This document shows positions 50,258 through 59,463 of a stretch of DNA of 64,000 bases, piece after piece. This DNA is from Algoriphagus faecimaris. GTDB taxonomy: Bacteria; Bacteroidota; Bacteroidia; Cytophagales; Cyclobacteriaceae. Where the stretch lies: assembly GCF_900101705.1 (NCBI RefSeq), contig NZ_FNAC01000006.1, positions 1-64,000 of the forward strand, read 5' to 3'. Made by a program: the position numbers and the translations under genes. Position 1 is the stretch's first letter. Every line of letters begins with the position of its first letter. The notes below the pieces were generated by a model. That model was not told the origin of the DNA and searched no databases. It saw nothing but the letters and a program-made list of their open reading frames with translations.

Positions 50258-50378
50258 GAAATAGAGGTTCATTTGAAAGGTTAAAATTAGCCAAAAGGAA
50301 TTGATTCCTCCCAGAGAAAATTTTAATTGCTTTGGATCAGCTTTTTAGAGGCTATTCTAAATAAATTTTTGCAGCCAC

Positions 50379-50410
50379 TTTGCTATTCTAAAAGCAAGCT
50401 TCTATATTTG
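50379..50410 (+). promoter_or_regulatory. Promoter of the tRNA-Glu pair
   Basis: TTTG (50379-50382), 20 bp, TATATTTG (50403-50410). Both elements match the Bacteroidota consensus exactly and lie 41 bp ahead of the first tRNA. Confidence 0.75.
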
Positions 50411-50450
50411 CACAACCTTTTGAAAAAGGACGTTTTTCAAGGTTTTTCAT

Positions 50451-50522
50451 GGTCCGTTCGTCTAGGGGTTAGGACGCATCCCTTTCACGGATGAAACACG
50501 GGTTCGATTCCCGTACGGACTA
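50451..50522 (+). tRNA. tRNA-Glu (anticodon UUC), copy 1
   Basis: 72 nt cloverleaf. The acceptor stem GGTCCGT pairs with ACGGACT (50515-50521, first pair G-T), followed by discriminator A. The anticodon arm CATCC-CTTTCAC-GGATG places TTC in the loop; the T arm is CGGGTTCGATTCCCG. CCA is not encoded. Identical to the second copy 68 bp downstream and probably in the same transcript. Confidence 0.97.
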
Positions 50523-50590
50523 CTTAGTTCATCGAATTATCTCTTAGTAATAGAATTTTCGACAATTGAAATTTTTAACAAACCCCAAAT

Positions 50591-50662
50591 GGTCCGTTCG
50601 TCTAGGGGTTAGGACGCATCCCTTTCACGGATGAAACACGGGTTCGATTCCCGTACGGACTA
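50591..50662 (+). tRNA. tRNA-Glu (anticodon UUC), copy 2
   Basis: Base-for-base identical to the copy at 50451 over the full 72 nt, with no encoded CCA. No promoter element was seen in the 68-bp spacer, so it is likely processed from a dicistronic precursor. A terminator follows at 50731. Confidence 0.97.
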
Positions 50663-50730
50663 CATAGGACTGGTGTAAGAAGCTGGTTATCAGTATTTTT
50701 GTTTTATGGTTGTTAGTGGTTAAAGTGAAC

Positions 50731-50758
50731 AAAATCCCGACTTCTGGTCGGGATTTTT
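50731..50758 (+). terminator. Intrinsic terminator after the tRNA pair
   Basis: An 11-bp stem AAAATCCCGAC (50731-50741) / GTCGGGATTTT (50747-50757) with a TTCTG loop and trailing T-rich DNA. Confidence 0.88.
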
Positions 50759-50856
50759 GTTTTTAGGACTAGTAGTTCCAAATGTTTTGATGAGTGGATT
50801 CTAGACTTTTTTAAAAATGACTAATTTGTCATTTAAACCTAACGCTCAAATAACCT

Positions 50857-53800
50857 ATGCACTTGAAAAACATCAGCTATGGTGTATTGACCACCATAAT
50901 ACTCTCCTTGATTTCTTGTCAAAAGGAGCCAACTGATCTTCGGATTAAAACCTTTGGAAAATCTGAATTGGAGGAGCAGGCTAAGAATGCCCGAGCTCAA
51001 ATTAACCCTGTTTTAAAATCTGGATTAAAACTCTCGGCATGGGGAGTGGATTCCTTGGTGTTTGATCCCATTTCTATCCATATCACAGATCAGGGAGATC
51101 TTTTTTATTCCCGAACCAATCGCCAAAAGAATTCTGAATTTGATATTCGTGGCCATCAAGATTGGGAAATACGCTCCATTAGTCTTCAAAATATAGAAGA
51201 TAAGCGAACTTTTTTACACTCCGAATTATCTCCTGAGCGAAGTGATCAAAATACTTGGCTCGCTGACTTGAATGGTGACGGTTCGCATGACTGGCGAGAT
51301 ATGACCGTCGAGAAGGAGCAGATATTTAAGCTTCGCGATACAGACGGAGATGGACTTGCGGATTTCTCACAACTCGTGGTAGAAGATTTCAATGATGAAG
51401 TTACCGACGTAGCGGGTGCTGTGATGATGGGTGAAGATGCCCTCTATGTGGGAGTAGGTCCAGATATGTGGCGCCTTGTAGATCAGAATGGAGATGGCAT
51501 AATGGACGATAAGGAATCCATTTCCCATGGTTATGGAATTCATATCGGTTTTGGTGCTCATGGAATGTCCGGATTAGAGATGGGGCCTGATGGTCGAATC
51601 TATTGGGGAATAGGAGATATCGGTTTCAATGGAAAAGGACCGGATGGCAAAGAGTGGAAATATCCCAATCGAGGGGTAATTGCTCGGGCCAATCCTGACG
51701 GGTCAGACTTTGAAATATTTGCTATGGGTGTTAGAAATACCCACGAGTTTGTTTTTGATGCACACAATAATTTGATCTCTGTGGACAATGATGGAGATCA
51801 CGCTGGAGAAAAAGAACGGCTGGTTTATCTGACCAATGGCTCTGACTCGGGTTGGAGAATTAATTGGCAGTTTGGAAAATACCGTGACCCTGATAACAAT
51901 ACCTATAAGGTATGGATGGACGAAAAGTTATTTACTCCTAGATGGGAGGAACAAGCAGCATTCATTACCCCGCCCATTCTGAATTACGTATCAGGACCTA
52001 CAGGGATGGTTTATAATCCGGGTTCCGGTTTGGGACCTAAGTGGAAGGATCACTTTTTTGTGGTGGAATTTGTAGGCAATGCTGCCAACTCAGGAATTCA
52101 CGCCTTCACACTTGAGCCCAAGGGAGCTTCATTTGAATTAAAGTCAACTGAGCGAATCATTTCTGGAGTATTGCCCACTGGTATGGATTTTGGACCTGAC
52201 GGAAAGCTATATTTTGCGGATTGGGTAGACGGATGGGGAACCAAAAACTACGGTCGAATCTGGAAACTAGAGGATGAAGAAGCCGAAGGCTGGGAGCTGC
52301 AGTCAAATGTAGAAAATGAATTGAAGGCAGATTTTAAATCCCTTTCTTCAACTGAACTCAAGTCAAAACTTTATCATGAAGATTTGAGAGTAAGGAGAAA
52401 AGGGCAGTTTGAGCTTGCCAAAAGACAGGAAGAAGGCTTGGCCATTTTCGAAGAAGTTTTGGCGGATAATTCAAATCAATATGCTAGAATTCATTCTATA
52501 GTAGGGATCAGTCAGATTGCCAGATTGAATGATTTAAATCAGGCAGACATTTTGGTTTCCTATTTGAAAGATTCTGATCCCGAAATCCGTGCCCAAGCTG
52601 CTAAGTGGATAGGGGATATTCGTTATCCCAAAGGGGGCGATGAATTGATTGCCAACTTGAAAGATGAGAATGCCAGAGCCCAGTTTTTCGCGGCAGAGGC
52701 ACTTGGACGTACAGCTGAAACTAAAGCCACGAGTGCGCTTATTTCATTATTAGAGGCCAATGATGACGAAGATGCATATTTACGACATGCGGCTACTTTA
52801 GCATTGGCTAGAATAGGTGATGAGGAAACTCTAGCGGCACTTTCAGACCATGAGTCAAACGCGGTAAGAATGGGGGTGGTGATCGCCCTGAGAAGGTTAG
52901 AAAGTCCGGCATTGGCCAAGTTTCTCTCCGATCAAAATGAACTGATCGTAACAGAGGCGGCAAGAGCAATTCATGATGATTTTTCGGTGGAAGCAGCCCT
53001 CCCGGAATTAGCGGCATTGATTTCTTCCACTCCATACAACAACGAAGCATTGGTCAGAAGGATCCTTAGCGCCAATCAGCGAGTAGGAGGAGAGAAGCAG
53101 TTGAATGATGTTTTATCCTATATCTCATCCAGTAAAGCTTCAGAGGCTATGAAAATCGAGGCTTTGGCTATTGTGGGGACTTGGAGTAAGCCTTCTGTAG
53201 TAGACCGCGTAGATGGACGTTTCAGAGGGCCTGTCGAAAGAGATGGAAACTTGGTCCGCGAGCAAAGCTTATCCGTCCTATCAGCCTCACTTTCTCATCC
53301 ATCGTCAAACATAAGAGTAGAGTCGGCAAAAGCTTTGGGCAAACTATCTACTGCGGATGCTGCAGATTTATTATTGACAAGGCTTAAAACAGATCCTAGC
53401 GATGAGGTCAAAGTTCAGGCATTACAAGCATTGAAAGAAATGGACGCTTCTAATCTTCCTGATGCAATTGCCACCGCCATGAACGATTCCAAAGATAGGG
53501 TTCGGGTAGCGGGCTTAGCCTTGCTTTCGGAGACCTCTTTGCCAAGAGATCAAAAGGTAGATTTGCTCATGGACATAATCCAAAAGCGAACCGATGCTGA
53601 AAAACAGCGTGCATTATTGACCTTGGGAGCTTTAAACAATTCGGCGGAACTCCCTGTATGGGAGAAAATTTTTGCTGATTTTTCCTCGAATAATTTAACT
53701 TCTGCTACTTGGGTCGAACTCGAGGAAGCGGTAGGTGCTACCGGTTCCGAAAGTCTTCAAGATCAATTTGAAGAATTGCTTTCTCAAAAGGCCGGAGATC

Positions 53801-54258
53801 AAGAATGGAAAAAGTTTGAAGGAGCCTTGGCCGAAGGAAATGTACGGGTAGGAAGAAACATTTTCTTTCAAAATCAAACCGCACAATGTATTCGCTGTCA
53901 TGCTTATGATGATATGGGAGGAAATGCCGGCCCTAGATTGAATGGAATTGCCAAAAAATTAAGTAGAGAGGAATTATTGATTGCTTTGGTGGACCCTAGT
54001 GCTAGGCTTGCTCCAGGTTATGGTTTTGTAAGCCTTAAGCTAGAAAATGGGGAGGAGGTAAACGGAACATTGATGGAAGATTCTGAAGCTGGGGTGACAG
54101 TGAAAGTAGGAGCGGAACCTGAAAAAACATATAAACCTAATGAAATCAGTGAGAAGAAAATAGCCGTCTCAAGTATGCCTACCTTAGCTGGTAAATTGAG
54201 TAAAAGAGAAATAAGGGATCTAGTAAGCTTTTTGAGCACTTTAGAAAGCGAACATTAA
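50857..54258 (+). CDS. PVC-type sugar-dehydrogenase-like / HEAT / cytochrome c lipoprotein
   Basis: 1133 residues. A lipoprotein signal (LTTIILSLISC, Cys about 21) is followed by a beta-propeller-like sensor of the PVC-type dehydrogenase family (about 50-480: LADLNGDGSHDWRDM, LRDTDGDGLADF, FGAHGMSGLEMGPDGRIYWGIGD, PTGMDFGPDGKLYFADW). A HEAT-repeat solenoid (about 500-960) comes next, and a class I cytochrome c domain ends the protein with the haem site CIRCH (about 1011-1015) in GRNIFFQNQTAQCIRCH and DPSARLAPGYGF. Expected at the outer leaflet or periplasm, moving electrons from an organic substrate to a cytochrome. Substrate unknown. It is monocistronic. Confidence 0.88.
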   Translation: MHLKNISYGVLTTIILSLISCQKEPTDLRIKTFGKSELEEQAKNARAQINPVLKSGLKLSAWGVDSLVFDPISIHITDQGDLFYSRTNRQKNSEFDIRGHQDWEIRSISLQNIEDKRTFLHSELSPERSDQNTWLADLNGDGSHDWRDMTVEKEQIFKLRDTDGDGLADFSQLVVEDFNDEVTDVAGAVMMGEDALYVGVGPDMWRLVDQNGDGIMDDKESISHGYGIHIGFGAHGMSGLEMGPDGRIYWGIGDIGFNGKGPDGKEWKYPNRGVIARANPDGSDFEIFAMGVRNTHEFVFDAHNNLISVDNDGDHAGEKERLVYLTNGSDSGWRINWQFGKYRDPDNNTYKVWMDEKLFTPRWEEQAAFITPPILNYVSGPTGMVYNPGSGLGPKWKDHFFVVEFVGNAANSGIHAFTLEPKGASFELKSTERIISGVLPTGMDFGPDGKLYFADWVDGWGTKNYGRIWKLEDEEAEGWELQSNVENELKADFKSLSSTELKSKLYHEDLRVRRKGQFELAKRQEEGLAIFEEVLADNSNQYARIHSIVGISQIARLNDLNQADILVSYLKDSDPEIRAQAAKWIGDIRYPKGGDELIANLKDENARAQFFAAEALGRTAETKATSALISLLEANDDEDAYLRHAATLALARIGDEETLAALSDHESNAVRMGVVIALRRLESPALAKFLSDQNELIVTEAARAIHDDFSVEAALPELAALISSTPYNNEALVRRILSANQRVGGEKQLNDVLSYISSSKASEAMKIEALAIVGTWSKPSVVDRVDGRFRGPVERDGNLVREQSLSVLSASLSHPSSNIRVESAKALGKLSTADAADLLLTRLKTDPSDEVKVQALQALKEMDASNLPDAIATAMNDSKDRVRVAGLALLSETSLPRDQKVDLLMDIIQKRTDAEKQRALLTLGALNNSAELPVWEKIFADFSSNNLTSATWVELEEAVGATGSESLQDQFEELLSQKAGDQEWKKFEGALAEGNVRVGRNIFFQNQTAQCIRCHAYDDMGGNAGPRLNGIAKKLSREELLIALVDPSARLAPGYGFVSLKLENGEEVNGTLMEDSEAGVTVKVGAEPEKTYKPNEISEKKIAVSSMPTLAGKLSKREIRDLVSFLSTLESEH

Positions 54259-54345
54259 CCAAAAGATATGCATTTTAGTCCAAAGCAAGTTTAGTAGAAA
54301 ACGAATCCACTTTGCCGATTAAGATTCCAAATAGCTTATTCAACA

Positions 54346-54373
54346 AAAAAGCCACTCAATCGAGTGGCTTTTT
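54346..54373. terminator. Bidirectional intrinsic terminator
   Basis: A 12-bp stem AAAAAGCCACTC (54346-54357) / GAGTGGCTTTTT (54362-54373) with loop AATC. It lies between the convergent PVC-type gene and the SGNH hydrolase gene and serves both. Confidence 0.9.
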
Positions 54374-54396
54374 ACATTATTCAACTATCGGTAATC

Positions 54397-55860
54397 TTAT
54401 CTAGGAAGATCATTACCGATGTAATTGTTAGGGTTAGCTTTAGGGATATTTGCTCCCCATTTAGCATTGATGGCATCAATAAAATGATTGGCTACAAAAG
54501 CATGAGCTCTTGCGTTAGGATGCACTCCATCTAAAGAGAAGCCACCTGTAGGAGGGACAATTGAAGCCGTTAGCCCCACACCACCGGAAGATACTTGACC
54601 TTGAAGTACTCTATTTAGAAGGTCATTTACATCTACTAGTACCAATCGGTCATTATTTGCTTGTACTGCGGCCGAGATGATTCCATTAAAAGCAGTGATT
54701 TTCTGATTAACCTCAGCCTGCTCTTGGATGGTCAAAACAAATTGGTCTTCTACAGGAAAACTGATACCTCTAATTAAGGCAGGATTACCGCCTACCACCT
54801 GACCCAAAGCTTGTGCCAATGGTAAGGTAGCTCTGTCAGAAGGATTACTCATTCTTAAGGATGGAATTCCCAATCCACTTAAATCTGTAAGGGACTCATC
54901 CGCCATCACAAAGCCATTCTGTCCTGCTTGAAATTGAATTTGTCTTAATTCTTCCTCTTCAGCAGTAATCAACCCTCCATTTCTAGCCAACGCCAATCCC
55001 CCATTATATTGAGCATATCCAGCATTAGCTTGATCCGCTTGGGCTTGGGCTAGAGGTAGTGCATTCCAAGGAACCAAAGTGAAATAAGGCAAAACTGCTA
55101 AACTTGGCACATTGGCCACAGCACCTTTGGCTTCAGGACTTGCTTGTAGAAGTGCGCCTAAAGCACTTCCTAATCGTTGTTGAAAATCTTCATCAGAGGT
55201 CAAGATAGCTGGATTTGAGGCACCGCCTGTTGCGTAACCTAATACGTCATTGTTTCCTAACCAAAAGGTAAAGAAGGTACCTCCATCAGCTAGTGCTGCA
55301 GCGGCATCTCCAATTACAGTGGATGTGCCAGGGTTAGAAGCAAATCGCTCATAAAGTCTATTGTAAGCAGGATTTTGAGGAGAAGCAGGACCACCTGTTT
55401 GAGGGATTAAGGCCGTCAATAGGGTAATTCCAGGTACTCCAAAATTATTAAGATTTGACTTGTCACCGGTAAAATCTGTTGGAATATCACCAGCTCCTAT
55501 AGGGGCCGGTCCAGTGGCGCCGGTCTGAGGATTAACGGTCAATACAAGTCTACCTAGGGGACCTTGAGGTCCCATTTGGAAGAATCCATTGGTAGAGTTG
55601 ATCGAAGGGACATTAAAGTCCCCACCCCCAACAGCTCTTGCCTGCTCGGCCAGTATCACAGCAAAGGAATTTTCTTGTCCTCTGTTGTACAAAGCCCCAT
55701 CCATAAAGCCCGCAGTCAGGGAATTGCCCACGGAAATTATTTTAGAGAAATCCGCCGATCCTGCAGTCGGTTCGTTGACCTGAGGCTCCGGAAAATCATA
55801 GGTACAGGCAGCTAAAGCGCCAAATACCAGTAAGAATATTGATTTATTGATATATTTCAT
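54397..55860 (-). CDS. SGNH/GDSL-family hydrolase lipoprotein
   Basis: 487 residues with a lipoprotein signal (VFGALAAC, Cys about 19). SGNH blocks: SVGNSLTAGFMDG (block I, nucleophile Ser about 47), GVPGITLL (Gly block II), LGNNDVLGYA (Asn block III) and the catalytic DGVHPNARAH (block V, Asp/His near 457-460). The large Ala/Gly/Asn-rich inserts lengthen it beyond usual esterases. Likely a lipase or esterase at the outer membrane. Its gene follows the TonB receptor by 12 bp, which suggests that it processes the imported ligand. Confidence 0.88.
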   Translation of the reverse strand: MKYINKSIFLLVFGALAACTYDFPEPQVNEPTAGSADFSKIISVGNSLTAGFMDGALYNRGQENSFAVILAEQARAVGGGDFNVPSINSTNGFFQMGPQGPLGRLVLTVNPQTGATGPAPIGAGDIPTDFTGDKSNLNNFGVPGITLLTALIPQTGGPASPQNPAYNRLYERFASNPGTSTVIGDAAAALADGGTFFTFWLGNNDVLGYATGGASNPAILTSDEDFQQRLGSALGALLQASPEAKGAVANVPSLAVLPYFTLVPWNALPLAQAQADQANAGYAQYNGGLALARNGGLITAEEEELRQIQFQAGQNGFVMADESLTDLSGLGIPSLRMSNPSDRATLPLAQALGQVVGGNPALIRGISFPVEDQFVLTIQEQAEVNQKITAFNGIISAAVQANNDRLVLVDVNDLLNRVLQGQVSSGGVGLTASIVPPTGGFSLDGVHPNARAHAFVANHFIDAINAKWGANIPKANPNNYIGNDLPR

Positions 55861-55872
55861 TTTAGCCGATTA

Positions 55873-58749
55873 TTAGTTCAACAACTCATCAAATGTGATG
55901 GAAACGTAGTAAATCGCTCCTATTGTAGGTCCACCGAAATTTTGGAAATAGCGATTATTGAAAAGATTTGATCCACCGATTTTAATGATAGATTTCAATT
56001 CCTTCATTTTGTAGCTGATCTGTCCATCAAATGTATGGATCTCAGGGACATCTCCTTGGGCGAAAGTAGACTCCCATCTGAATCCACTTTGATACCTGTA
56101 AGTGATTCCAAATCCGATTTTATCTGTCAGCTTTCTATTTCCAAAAGTAATGTTGGTCTTATGCTCCGGTGTATTGAAATCATTCAAGAAGTCTTCACTA
56201 ATGTCAGAAATCAAACGGTTGAAGTTATAGTTACCACCCAAAGTGAAGTTTTTAGGCAGATTATAAGTTAATCCCAAGGCGGCACCATGAGCACGAACTT
56301 CCTGCCCCACGATGTTGGTGTAGGTTTGGAAGGTATTTTCCTGACCAGGAGTGGTGATTGGTGTCAGAAGGGTAGGAGCGTTGATTGCAGTAATTGCTCC
56401 CTCGTCCGTATTTGGCATTGCACCTGGGAAAACTGGTCCCGGAGCTTTTCGAACCGCTGTTTGCGAAATAAAGTCATTGTAGATATTGTAGTAATAAGCA
56501 AAGTCAACCAATAACTTATTATTGCTCAACAAACTTTTGTAACCAATCTCAACAGACTGAACACGCTCTGGTCTCAGTTCGGGAATCAAATCCGGAGTGG
56601 CTCTTTCTAGCAATCCTGTGGCTCTAGGATCGACTGGAGACAAACCAGAACCTACCGCTGCTACATATCTATTTACTGAGCTTAAGGTGTAAGCATTTTC
56701 GTAGATATCATATTTTTCTCTGTAGAAGGGCAGTCCACCGATCAGACGAGCAGAAACCACATTCAGATCAATGTGCTGTCCCTGAGTTGTAGGGTTACGG
56801 AAACCAGTCTGATAGGATAATCTGATGTTGTTGTTTCCTTGAGTAAACACACCTGAAAGTCGCGGGCTAAACTGTCCTTGGAAATTTTCATTTTTATCAT
56901 ATCTCAAAGATCCCGTCAATTTCAATTTATCTTGGATTACCTTTTTAGAAGCTTGAGCAAATGCACCGACCTCTTGGATGGTGATATCATTTCCTTCTAC
57001 ATCGGCGAAAATGGTTCCGTTGGATCTTAAATCATATACTCTATAGGAGCCTCCGACCTGTAAGTCCATAAAATCAATTTCATCACTGAAATTGTATTGG
57101 CCTTCTACCATATTCATTCTAGACTGATCATTGAAAAGCGAACCATTGGGAATTACCTCACCTCTTACAGCTGATTTTGCAGCTTCAAACTCTGGCGTTC
57201 CAGGTATCAATCTTCCTTGGTCAGCAGCTCCGCGAGCAAATTGATGTGCAAGGGCTTGCTGAGCAGGACTTCCTAATTGTCCTGGAGTGACACCTTGACC
57301 GAAAAGGTTTTGCAGGTAAGCACCGGCATATTGACCAAACCAATCTGTGTTCGATTTCCATCGATCATTAATGGCCACACCCGTCAAGTCAGCTATGTAA
57401 GAATCTCCAGAATTTTCAATAGTGGTGTAAGCTCTTAGGAAGTAATTAGCCCCTTTCAATTCCAATTTGTGCTGAATGATAGAAAAATTAGCTAAAGAAT
57501 AGCGTTGCGCTCCAGTATATACCGAAGTACCCGAGCCATAGTTCATGGTATACGATAGCTCAGAGCGGTCATTGATTCTATAATGTAATGCACCATTTAA
57601 TTTGAGGTTTTTGGCATTATAATCTACCAAGAATCGCTCATCATACCCTGTTCTTGAGACGATTTGATCAGGCAATGAATTAGCTCCTGCACCAAAAATC
57701 TGCTGAATACCAGCCACATTTCTCAGCAGACCGATATTATTAGATACCTCATCTCCGAAAACGTGTACGCGGTTGGATCCAGGATTGAAGCTAAGGTCTC
57801 CTTGATTTAATCCCCCAAGATCAGTCTGATCTGTGCCATGCCAATCCAAAGCCTCCATGTAAGAAGCATTAATTTTGAAGGCAAATTTGTTGTTGAAGGC
57901 CTTCGCATAACGAATGGAGCCCTCATACATGGGCTGCGGATTAGTAGGTTCACCTGGTCTACCCGCGAAGTGATTGACACCTTGTTTGTAGAAAGCACTC
58001 AAGCCTTGATATTCGAATGGACTTTTGCTGTTAACCAATAAAATACCATTGAAGGCATTAGGACCATAAAGTGCAGAAGCCGCACCAGGAATAAACTCCA
58101 CACTTTCTACGTCAAGCTCTGAAGGACCGTTAAGATTTCCAATTGGGAAGTTTAGCGCAGGTGCCTGTGTATCCATTCCGTCAGTCAACTGAACGAATCG
58201 GGTATTTCCTGTGGAATTAAAACCCCTTGCATTGATGATCTGGAAATTGATAGAAGAACTTGTCACATCTACCCCCTTGAGATTTCCGATCGCTTTGTAA
58301 TACGTATCAGAGGGAGTGTCTCGAATCGCTAGTATATCCATCTTTTCGATCGAAACAGGGGATTGAAGGATGTTTTCCTCAACTCTTGATGCAGAAATTA
58401 CCACCTCCTGACCCAACATGGTTTGCTCGGCCAATTCCACTTTTAGATTAGAAGTGTTGGCATTGGTGATTTCCACTTCTATTGCCGCAAATCCAACCAT
58501 TGAAAAAACCAATGTAAAAGGAGGGGCTTGATTGACATTAAGTGAGAAGTTACCGTCTAAATCGGTAATTGTTCCAATCACTCTGCCTTTGACTATAATG
58601 TTGACACCTACCAGGGTTTCCTTGGTATCAGCATCGATTACGGTTCCTGAGATGGAAGAGGATTGCGCAAAGGCACCTCCTAGCCCCAGGGAAACCAGCA
58701 AAGTTAGTGTTAACACTAAGCCTTGCATTTTTTGAGTAAATGTTCTCAT
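55873..58749 (-). CDS. TonB-dependent receptor with CarboxypepD_reg domain
   Basis: 958 residues with a signal peptide (about 1-28, ending GGAFAQ). CarboxypepD_reg domain about 30-115 (SISGTVIDADTKETLVGVNI, TDLDGNFSLNV), plug about 125-235 (VVISASRVEENILQSPVSIEKMDI, GFNSTGNTRFVQLTDGMD) and a 22-strand barrel thereafter (SLRYDKNENFQGQFSPRLSG, RPERVQSVEIGYKSLL), ending in TFDELLN. It imports a ligand with TonB/ExbBD energy. No SusD gene follows; instead a SGNH hydrolase is encoded, so the substrate may be a lipid or ester rather than a glycan. This is inference. Confidence 0.92.
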   Translation of the reverse strand: MRTFTQKMQGLVLTLTLLVSLGLGGAFAQSSSISGTVIDADTKETLVGVNIIVKGRVIGTITDLDGNFSLNVNQAPPFTLVFSMVGFAAIEVEITNANTSNLKVELAEQTMLGQEVVISASRVEENILQSPVSIEKMDILAIRDTPSDTYYKAIGNLKGVDVTSSSINFQIINARGFNSTGNTRFVQLTDGMDTQAPALNFPIGNLNGPSELDVESVEFIPGAASALYGPNAFNGILLVNSKSPFEYQGLSAFYKQGVNHFAGRPGEPTNPQPMYEGSIRYAKAFNNKFAFKINASYMEALDWHGTDQTDLGGLNQGDLSFNPGSNRVHVFGDEVSNNIGLLRNVAGIQQIFGAGANSLPDQIVSRTGYDERFLVDYNAKNLKLNGALHYRINDRSELSYTMNYGSGTSVYTGAQRYSLANFSIIQHKLELKGANYFLRAYTTIENSGDSYIADLTGVAINDRWKSNTDWFGQYAGAYLQNLFGQGVTPGQLGSPAQQALAHQFARGAADQGRLIPGTPEFEAAKSAVRGEVIPNGSLFNDQSRMNMVEGQYNFSDEIDFMDLQVGGSYRVYDLRSNGTIFADVEGNDITIQEVGAFAQASKKVIQDKLKLTGSLRYDKNENFQGQFSPRLSGVFTQGNNNIRLSYQTGFRNPTTQGQHIDLNVVSARLIGGLPFYREKYDIYENAYTLSSVNRYVAAVGSGLSPVDPRATGLLERATPDLIPELRPERVQSVEIGYKSLLSNNKLLVDFAYYYNIYNDFISQTAVRKAPGPVFPGAMPNTDEGAITAINAPTLLTPITTPGQENTFQTYTNIVGQEVRAHGAALGLTYNLPKNFTLGGNYNFNRLISDISEDFLNDFNTPEHKTNITFGNRKLTDKIGFGITYRYQSGFRWESTFAQGDVPEIHTFDGQISYKMKELKSIIKIGGSNLFNNRYFQNFGGPTIGAIYYVSITFDELLN

Positions 58750-58813
58750 AGGCTATTTTGGTAATTAAGTAAATTGGTAAATACAGAAACTAGGGTGATC
58801 CTGTATATATGAC

Positions 58814-58842
58814 GAAATTTATTGTAAAATTTGATTAAACAA
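58814..58842 (-). promoter_or_regulatory. Candidate promoter of the TonB receptor/SGNH operon, in a 319-bp gap
   Basis: Minus strand TTG (58842-58840), 18 bp, TAAATTTC (58821-58814), one base off TAnnTTTG, about 65 bp before the start at 58749. The rest of 58750-59068 is AT-rich (T and A runs near 58850 and 58925) with a terminator for gldC at 59018; nothing else is recognised. Confidence 0.45.
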
Positions 58843-59017
58843 GGCCTTTTTAAAAAAAATCCTTGAGAGAAAATCGGCCTACTTTACAGCCAAGAATGGA
58901 AACTGAAGCCCACATCCTGAAAACTATTAAACAATTATTACATTTTTTTAAAAATTATTAAGCTAAGGCAATTAATTATTAAGGATTCCTAAAAATAAAA
59001 GGCCACTTTTGGTCATA

Positions 59018-59054
59018 AAAAAAGGAAGTCCAATAAAATCAGACTTCCTTTTTT
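59018..59054. terminator. Bidirectional intrinsic terminator after gldC
   Basis: A 13-bp perfect stem AAAAAAGGAAGTC (59018-59030) / GACTTCCTTTTTT (59042-59054) with an 11-nt loop; on the minus strand the stem is followed by a U tract. It ends the housekeeping operon running from ftsX. Confidence 0.88.
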
Positions 59055-59068
59055 GATGAAAATTATTC

Positions 59069-59407
59069 TTAAGATTTGGCGTTTTCTTCGTTTACATGAC
59101 TTACCAGTCTATCGCAAAGTTCTTTCATTTCTTCCGACATGTATTCATCGCCCGTACTGTTGAGGATTGTTTGAGCCATTCCTCCGATGACATCGATGTA
59201 GAATCGCTTCATTTCCGCTACGGACATTTCGTCTGTCCATAGGTCGATTCTAAGGGTGCTTTGATTTAAATTATCCCAAACATTCAAACTGATGCTTTTG
59301 GTACTTTCATACCCATCAGCTTCCTTGTCTGTGGCATCCCAAGTGATGGATTTTGGGAGATTACTATCGTCTAGATTGATTTTGAATTTGATTTCTGAAT
59401 CTTTCAT
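59069..59407 (-). CDS. gldC: Gliding motility protein GldC
   Basis: 112 residues. EIKFKINLDDSNLPKSITWDATD, SISLNVWDN, RIDLWTDEMSVAEMKRFYID and GDEYMSEEMKELCDRL are the GldC pattern. GldC is a small soluble protein linked to gliding in Flavobacterium. No signal peptide. It is the last gene of the minus-strand run, 56 bp after CoA-transferase B, and the other gld genes are not in this window. Presence does not by itself prove gliding. Confidence 0.93.
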   Translation of the reverse strand: MKDSEIKFKINLDDSNLPKSITWDATDKEADGYESTKSISLNVWDNLNQSTLRIDLWTDEMSVAEMKRFYIDVIGGMAQTILNSTGDEYMSEEMKELCDRLVSHVNEENAKS

Positions 59408-59463
59408 TTTTGAAAATTTTGATGGTAACCCAGATTCAGGTTACTCAGTTCCTTTATCGCACT

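Noticed and set aside
50451..50662. Tandem tRNA copies as an attachment-site duplication by an integrated element
   Set aside because: Only 68 bp of spacer and no integrase gene; simple tandem duplication suffices.
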